From Onchocerca volvulus (taxonomy: Eukaryota; Nematoda; Chromadorea; Rhabditida; Onchocercidae), in the NCBI GenBank assembly GCA_000499405.2, contig HG738137.1, positions 434,001 through 498,000 of the forward strand: a stretch of DNA of 64,000 nt, in the 5' to 3' direction. Under the pieces are notes generated by a model, which saw nothing but the letters and a program-made list of their open reading frames with translations, ran no database searches and was not told where the DNA came from. Position 1 is the first letter of the stretch. Each line of letters starts with the position of its first letter. The position numbers and the translations under genes are program-made. Positions 58,441 through 64,000 of this stretch are shown in pieces.

Positions 58441-61400
58441 ATGTTCAGAGAAATCAGATTTTTGCCTGCACAATTTATTACCTACATCATTAGTACGGCT
58501 GTCTCCCAACTTTGCACTAAAACATTTTATTGCAAAATTAAAAGGTTAATATCAATTTTCAGATCGGTAAACTTTTCCACGGGTTTTGTAATGCAAAATA
58601 CCTTACGCAATTATGAATTGCTTCTTCCGTACAATGCTTCAAAAGCAATTTCAGCTGTCGAATCGACAGACGAAAATTATTTACGTTAGTTATATATATT
58701 TCGTTTAAAAAATAAATTATGGTTAGTTTCATGGAGAAATTAAATATGCATTTCAATATTGTATGTGGTTATCGGGAATCATAAATATTTTCAGTTGATC
58801 TTACCATATTTATTCAAATTTACAGCGCAATTTCTTGTCTGGATCAGAAAAGAATCTAAAAACGTCACAGAGCTCCATATGGAAACGCGTAAGTGGGCAG
58901 ATCCGGAATTGCTTTCATCCTGGTGCAAACAGTCTAGTGCCGATGACGGTAAATCCTTGTGACTATCATGTAGAATGATGTAAAATTAAAGAATAAAAAG
59001 ACAAGTGAAAACTATCTCTGAATGCGGAAAAAAAATTTGAGTTGGAAAGAAAAAATCTAATTTAATTAATTATAGAATTCGGAATTTGATTTCTCTAGAC
59101 GTACGGAAATTTGAAAATTGTTTGGATTTACTGAAAAATTCTTGTATATTAGACATTTAAAAGCCTGCTGTGATGTTAGGGCCGAAATACATTACCGGTT
59201 TACCGAAATTATTTGTCGATTTATCGAAAGTATTTACCAATTTGTGCAGTTTTCTCTTGGCAAGCAAATATCGACAGCAGAATTGGTGAAGACGATGTTA
59301 CGATCTGTTTGGCCGAAAGGGAATTGGAAAATTCGACGACTTTATATCTATTCCATGGCGCTTCTTATTGTGGCGAAGGTAATCGGAAATATTATAACTG
59401 ATTTTTTTACCTTCTCCATTTTATGAGTCATCAGTTCCTGATTTTAAATTTTCCTACTAGGTTTTCCTACTTACTTCCAGTTCATTAATATTCAACTAAT
59501 AATCTGTCTTTATTTATAGATACTGAATGTTTATGTACCGTTCTTGCTGAAGAATGTAATTAATTATTACAACGAACGAGTACCAACCGATCTTCAGTTA
59601 AATGCTGATAGTTATAGCAGCATGTTTGGAATCGCAGCATTCTCAATTGTTGTAACTTGTATGTTTTATGTGAAATATTTTTGATAATTATTGAAAATTT
59701 TTTCATTAAATTTTAAGGATTATAGATTATTTTATTTAATTCAATAAAGTTCACTTTTGAAGTCTTTAGATAATCGAATTTGCAAATGTGTTCAGACAGA
59801 TTTCTTTGCTCACTTGATATTTATAATCTACACGCATTGCAGATGGTGCTGCGCGTAGTGGTTCTGCGTTATTTAATGAGCTCCGGAATGCAGTATTTGC
59901 GCGTGTTGCGCAATATAGTATTCGTAGCATTGCTCGGCAAATTTTCCTTCATTTGCATTCGTTGGATTTGTCATTTCATCTAAGCCGTCAAACAGGTGGT
60001 ATGTCGAAAGCAATAGATCGAGGTACGCGGGGTATGGCATTCGTACAAAGTGCTCTAGTCTTTAATGTTGTACCGACGGCGATTGAAGTTGCTATGGTTT
60101 CAGGATTGCTGGTGAGACATTATTCCTTGAAAACTTTCAAACTTCGCTAACCTTCATTGTTTTTCATTATTATTTTTTTTTTTCAGTATGTGAATTGCGG
60201 TCCATCATTTACACTTGCGACATTAGGTTGTCTTTCAACTTATACTATTGCAACGCTGGCAATAACCAAATGGAGGACGAAATTTCGACATCAGATGAAC
60301 CAGGCTGATAATGATGCGAGCAGTCGTGCTATCGATTCATTAATCAATTATGAAACTGTGAAGGTAATTATGAATTTTGTATTAAATTCTGTTAAGAAAT
60401 AACCAGCAAGTTTTGGATTTCTAAAGATTAATGAGTTCTAATAAGTCCTGCATTTCAGTACTTCAATAATGAAAAATTTGAAGCGGATCGGTATGATTTT
60501 TTTCTGAAGAAATATGAAATAGCAGCACTGAAGACGAGCACATCATTGGCATTTTTAAATTTTGCACAAAATGCAATATTTAGCGGTGGTCTTGTAGCTG
60601 TGATGTGTTTAGCAGCAGCTGAAATTCAGAAAGGTATTATTGTTCCAGAAAAAAAAAATTTTTTTTTCAAGTTCAGTTTCGAAATTTAAAAATTCGAATG
60701 TGGATATTTTTATGCTAACATTGCTAATTGTAATTGTCATCAACCTCACTAACACGTGTATTGAATAGACTAAGAATTACATATTTATTGGATAGGCTAA
60801 TAATATATCATACTAAGAATCTATTTTTATGCATCAAAATCAAAAACCATAAAACAGTGAAAAGTAACGTCAATAAACATGTTAGAAAGCGAAACTCTTT
60901 GATATATCTATAGCGTTTCTAAGTGATTTCATATTTCTTTGCGCTATTTTTAAAAATTTTTAATTAATGGAAGAAATTCCAGGCACAATGAATGTCGGCG
61001 ATCTTGTTCTTGCTAACACGTTACTGTTTCAATTGTCAGTCCCATTAAATTTCCTTGGTTCAGTATATCGGGAAATAAAGCAAGGCTTGGTGGATATGCA
61101 GCTCATGTTTTCATTACTTTATTTGAAAAGCAATATAACTGTAAGTTTCTTTGGAAATGCATTGTAGTTTCTTCAGGATGCATATTATTGATTTTTTCTG
61201 TACCAGTTGAAATGAACATGAATTAGATTTTTGTTCTAGTGCGACAATCTTTGCTTAAGTACGCTTATGGTGCATAAAAATCTGGAATTTCGAACCGAAC
61301 TGAATCAAATCCAAACTGAAAAGAATTTATTAAATTGTGGATGGAATATTGCATTTCAGGAAAAACCAGACGCTTCACCTTTGAAAGTTGATGTGGGAAA

Positions 61401-63530
61401 CTCATCCATATCGTTTAGAGATGTCACATTTGGCTATCTTCCTGGACAGCATATATTGAAAGGATTAAATTTGGATATTCCTTCTGGTAAAAAGGTATGA
61501 TTTATTTTCAGGGTTCGTTTACCTTGTATAAATATCAAATAAATAGAAGATGTGCTACCATATGTTAGTGATTATTTTTCTTATATTGGTATCTGTTTTT
61601 TCTACAGGTAGCTATAGTAGGTGGCAGCGGGAGTGGTAAATCAACGATTGTTCGACTCTTATATCGTTTATTTGATCCACAGGATGGCGAAATTTGTGTC
61701 AATGGTCAAAAAATTTCTGATGTCCAACTTGAAAGTTTAAGGAAAATGATTTCTGTTGTACCTCAGGTCAGATTTTGTTCTTTCTTTGTAACAACATTAA
61801 AAATTACACCAGTTTTTGCAGTTGGGCTGCATAAAAGAATGTAAGTTAAGGAAAGAATAGAGGTTTGTTTTTGATTTTTTCCCTAGTATTTTTTTGAAAG
61901 ATACGAAATGATTTTGAGATTTTCAGGATTCAGTCCTTTTTCATGATACTATATATTATAACATACAGTATGGAAATCCAGCTGCATCTATGGAAGAGGT
62001 GAATTTTGTCTTTTCTTTGTCCTTGAAATAATATTTAGCCAATTGATATTCGTTTTGAATTTTTGGCTGTTTTCAGGTTCTTTATGTATCGAAATTAGCA
62101 AATTTGCATGATTCGGTGATTCGATTCAAAGATGGCTATAATACAGTTGTTGGTGAAAGAGGTTTGAAATTAAGTGGGGGAGAAAAACAACGGGTCGCTA
62201 TTGCTCGAGCATTACTCAAGAACGCTCCTATTATAGGTGTGTTAATTTAAATTTAATATTATTGTTTGAAAATTTCTGAGTTTATCTTTGAAATTAATTT
62301 GTTTTCTACTAATATGGTTGTGATTAAATTCGGTCTTATCAAGTATAACGATTATAGTGGAATATTTTAGTTTTAAAAATCCGTTTAAATTTTCATGATG
62401 CAAAATTAGATTGCAAATAAAGTCGAGATTTCATTCTTATCATATTTAGTTTTTTCTTTTCTTCTTCTTTTTTTTTTTTTTTGCAAAAAAATTCATATTG
62501 TAGTCGACTTTAAAAATATCTTTGTAATATTTTTTTTAAACAGAAGTAGTGGAACACTATTTAATGTTTTTTTAAAGATGAACAAACCTTCGTTAGTATT
62601 TGAATCGCAGATTATTGAAAGATAATTAGACGACAAGTCTGTTTTGTTTTTAATAATCGAAAATTAGAAGAATATGCTATTTTTTCTGATCTTTTGTTCT
62701 GGATGTAAATATGTTACGTAAATATATCTCATAGAATACTTTTTGAAGTTTCTTTTTTGGAGAAAGGATTAATTGATGGATTCAGTCCTTGTCGATTATT
62801 ATCTATTTTGTTCACTAGACTCAATCCTTCATGGACTCTTTATCTCTTTTATCAATGGCAAAAATTGCAGTTTATGATGAAGCAACATCATCTTTGGATG
62901 CTCTAACAGAAGAAAGTATTATGAGTTCGATGCGAAATGCCGTTCAACAACATACATCATTGTTCATTGCACATCGTTTAGCCACAATTATTGATGCTGA
63001 TATCATTTATGTTCTTGAAAATGGGAAAGTAATCTTTTTTTTTTTTTTTTTGAATTTCGTTCACTGTTCAACTATTTTATGAATTACAAAGTTAGTTTTC
63101 CGAAATGTGAATAGGAAGGCCAGAGTAATCATTCCTTGTATGCTTATTAAGATAAGGAAATGCTTTCATGACTGTGGATTGCTACAAATTGTTATTGGCT
63201 AAATAAGGTAATACTGAAGTTCGAAATAGATTTCTTAAAAAAAAATTCGGTTTTTAAATATAATTTGAAATATAAAGATTACTTAAATACTTGTGGATGA
63301 AAATGGATTATTTCTTTCAGGTAATTGAAAGTGGATCTCATTTCGAACTACTTGCAAAACATGATAGCCGTTATTCGGACCTCTGGAAATCACAGCATAA
63401 ATATGCTGAAGTAGTTCAGTCGAAAGAACCAATCTCACATAAACATGAATCGGAACATTTGCATCTGGAATCCCTGGATAATCGTCGTGACGATAACTGT
63501 TGTAGGTCGGGTGGCGGTTGCAAACGTTAA
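58441..63530 (+). CDS. abtm-1: mitochondrial ABC half-transporter ABCB7/Atm1
   Basis: Orthologue of human ABCB7, yeast Atm1 and C. elegans ABTM-1, an inner-membrane homodimer that exports a glutathione-linked sulfur or Fe-S precursor for cytosolic Fe-S assembly. Fourteen exons: 58441-58566, 58826-58948, 59250-59378, 59520-59658, 59843-60111, 60187-60363, 60459-60633, 60983-61140, 61360-61494, 61608-61766, 61927-61998, 62077-62236, 62871-63028, 63321-63530. The 2190 nt give 729 aa (human 752). Residues 1-45 are basic/hydrophobic, like a mitochondrial presequence. The membrane domain (about 100-400) has [20 protein letters not shown] and NYETVKYFNNE. The nucleotide-binding domain has Walker [10 protein letters not shown] (482-490), VPQD Q-loop, LSGGEKQR (586), Walker B IIVYDEATS (D610, E611) and H-loop H642. 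The tail ends in a Cys/Gly cluster (CCRSGGGC), as in human ABCB7. The first two exons are the least certain. Confidence 0.93.
61360..63028 (+). other. ABC nucleotide-binding domain segment
   Basis: Exons 9-13 encode the ATPase domain, with every catalytic motif intact: Walker A lysine (K488), Q-loop glutamine, LSGGE signature, Walker B aspartate, catalytic glutamate and switch histidine. Active ATP hydrolysis is expected. The intron before exon 13 is about 630 bp and holds only AT-rich sequence. Confidence 0.9.
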
Positions 63531-63610
63531 AATTTCTAGAAATATCACTAACTACAGCTTGAGAAAAACTAATTATTTCATTCGGCTGAAGTGCGAAAAG
63601 GATACCGCTG

Positions 63611-63616
63611 AATAAA
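63611..63616 (+). terminator. poly(A) signal of ABCB7
   Basis: AATAAA 80 nt after the TAA stop of ABCB7, consistent with a short 3' UTR. Confidence 0.6.
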
Positions 63617-63619
63617 TAC

Positions 63620-64000
63620 AATTAGTTTCCCAACTTTATAAAAGATAATTTTTGGGATTCGTAGTGAAATTTCAGGAATTAATGGCGAGTTTCAGTTAAA
63701 ATTTTCGTGGATGTTGTGATTTGATCTTTGTTTTCTAACTGTTTCGGCTTGACGTTTGATTCATAATTGCATGATCTATTTTAAATTGTTGAAAATGGGA
63801 GAAAAAAAGCAAATTTATTTGTAATTCTGATAATAGGTAGTATCGCGCATTTTGATATGGTAGTACCAAAAAAAAAAGAAGGATATGACTAACCGTTGTA
63901 CGGAAAGAATGATTGTTTACGTATATAATTAGCAGGTTCTGAATGGAAAGATTTCTGTAAGACAGAATTACCTGAAATAACTATGTTAAGGATGGGAACT
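63620..64000. other. downstream of ABCB7, no gene seen
   Basis: AT-rich with a short A run near 63869. No open frame with splice support reaches the window edge. Confidence 0.4.

Noticed and set aside
58567..58689. Extension of ABCB7 exon 1 to 58682 with a frame giving [17 protein letters not shown] in exon 2
   Set aside because: The phase-1 path does not reach exon 3 in frame. Using donor 58566 and acceptor 58826 in phase 0 gives a sequence ([16 protein letters not shown]) that resembles the ABCB7 N-terminal region and joins exon 3.

Overview
The window looks like nuclear DNA of a parasitic nematode, probably a filarial (Onchocercidae) species. The sequence is AT-rich with long A/T homopolymers. 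Genes are split into many short exons with GT...TTTCAG introns, and AATAAA signals lie close to stop codons. All recognisable proteins are animal proteins with C. elegans counterparts (AGEF-1, RBPL-1/RBBP6, ABTM-1/ABCB7, a HEN-1-like LDLa protein, a TOX-type HMG protein). No bacterial, viral or organellar sequence was seen. Species placement is inference. Gene models were assembled by hand from splice signals, reading-frame continuity and remembered family sequences; in each of the six main models exon lengths add up to an intact frame.

Layout: 1-4.0 kb, intergenic with microsatellites and a weak minus-strand two-exon candidate. 4.06-5.42 kb (+), TOX-family HMG-box gene. About 6.96-7.45 kb (+), candidate single-pass membrane protein. 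10.63-24.06 kb (-), a 34-exon gene for an ARFGEF/BIG (AGEF-1) Sec7 ARF-GEF of about 1654 aa. 24.1-31.5 kb, gene-poor, repeat-rich stretch. 31.5-36.8 kb (+), six-exon secreted pro-protein with one LDL-receptor class A module after a furin-type site, resembling HEN-1/Jelly belly ligands. 39.6-50.8 kb (+), 19-exon RBBP6 orthologue (DWNN, zinc knuckle, RING, polyQ, RS- and K/E-rich tail) with two possible antisense ORFs in introns. 52.0-55.4 kb (-), unrecognised protein with a FLYWCH-like Cys/His module and two possible first exons. 58.4-63.5 kb (+), 14-exon mitochondrial ABC half-transporter ABCB7/Atm1.

The genes do not form an obvious pathway or operon. They cover ARF/Golgi traffic, chromatin or transcription, secreted signalling, mRNA 3'-end processing/ubiquitylation and mitochondrial Fe-S export. 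RBBP6 and the FLYWCH-like gene converge. The FLYWCH-like gene and ABCB7 diverge from an upstream region dense in ACGTG/CACGT motifs. A dispersed repeat family is present twice, in an RBBP6 intron and upstream of ABCB7.

The least described items are the LDLa pro-ligand, the FLYWCH-like protein with mutually exclusive first exons, the ACGTG cluster, the two-copy repeat, and the small antisense ORFs in RBBP6 introns.
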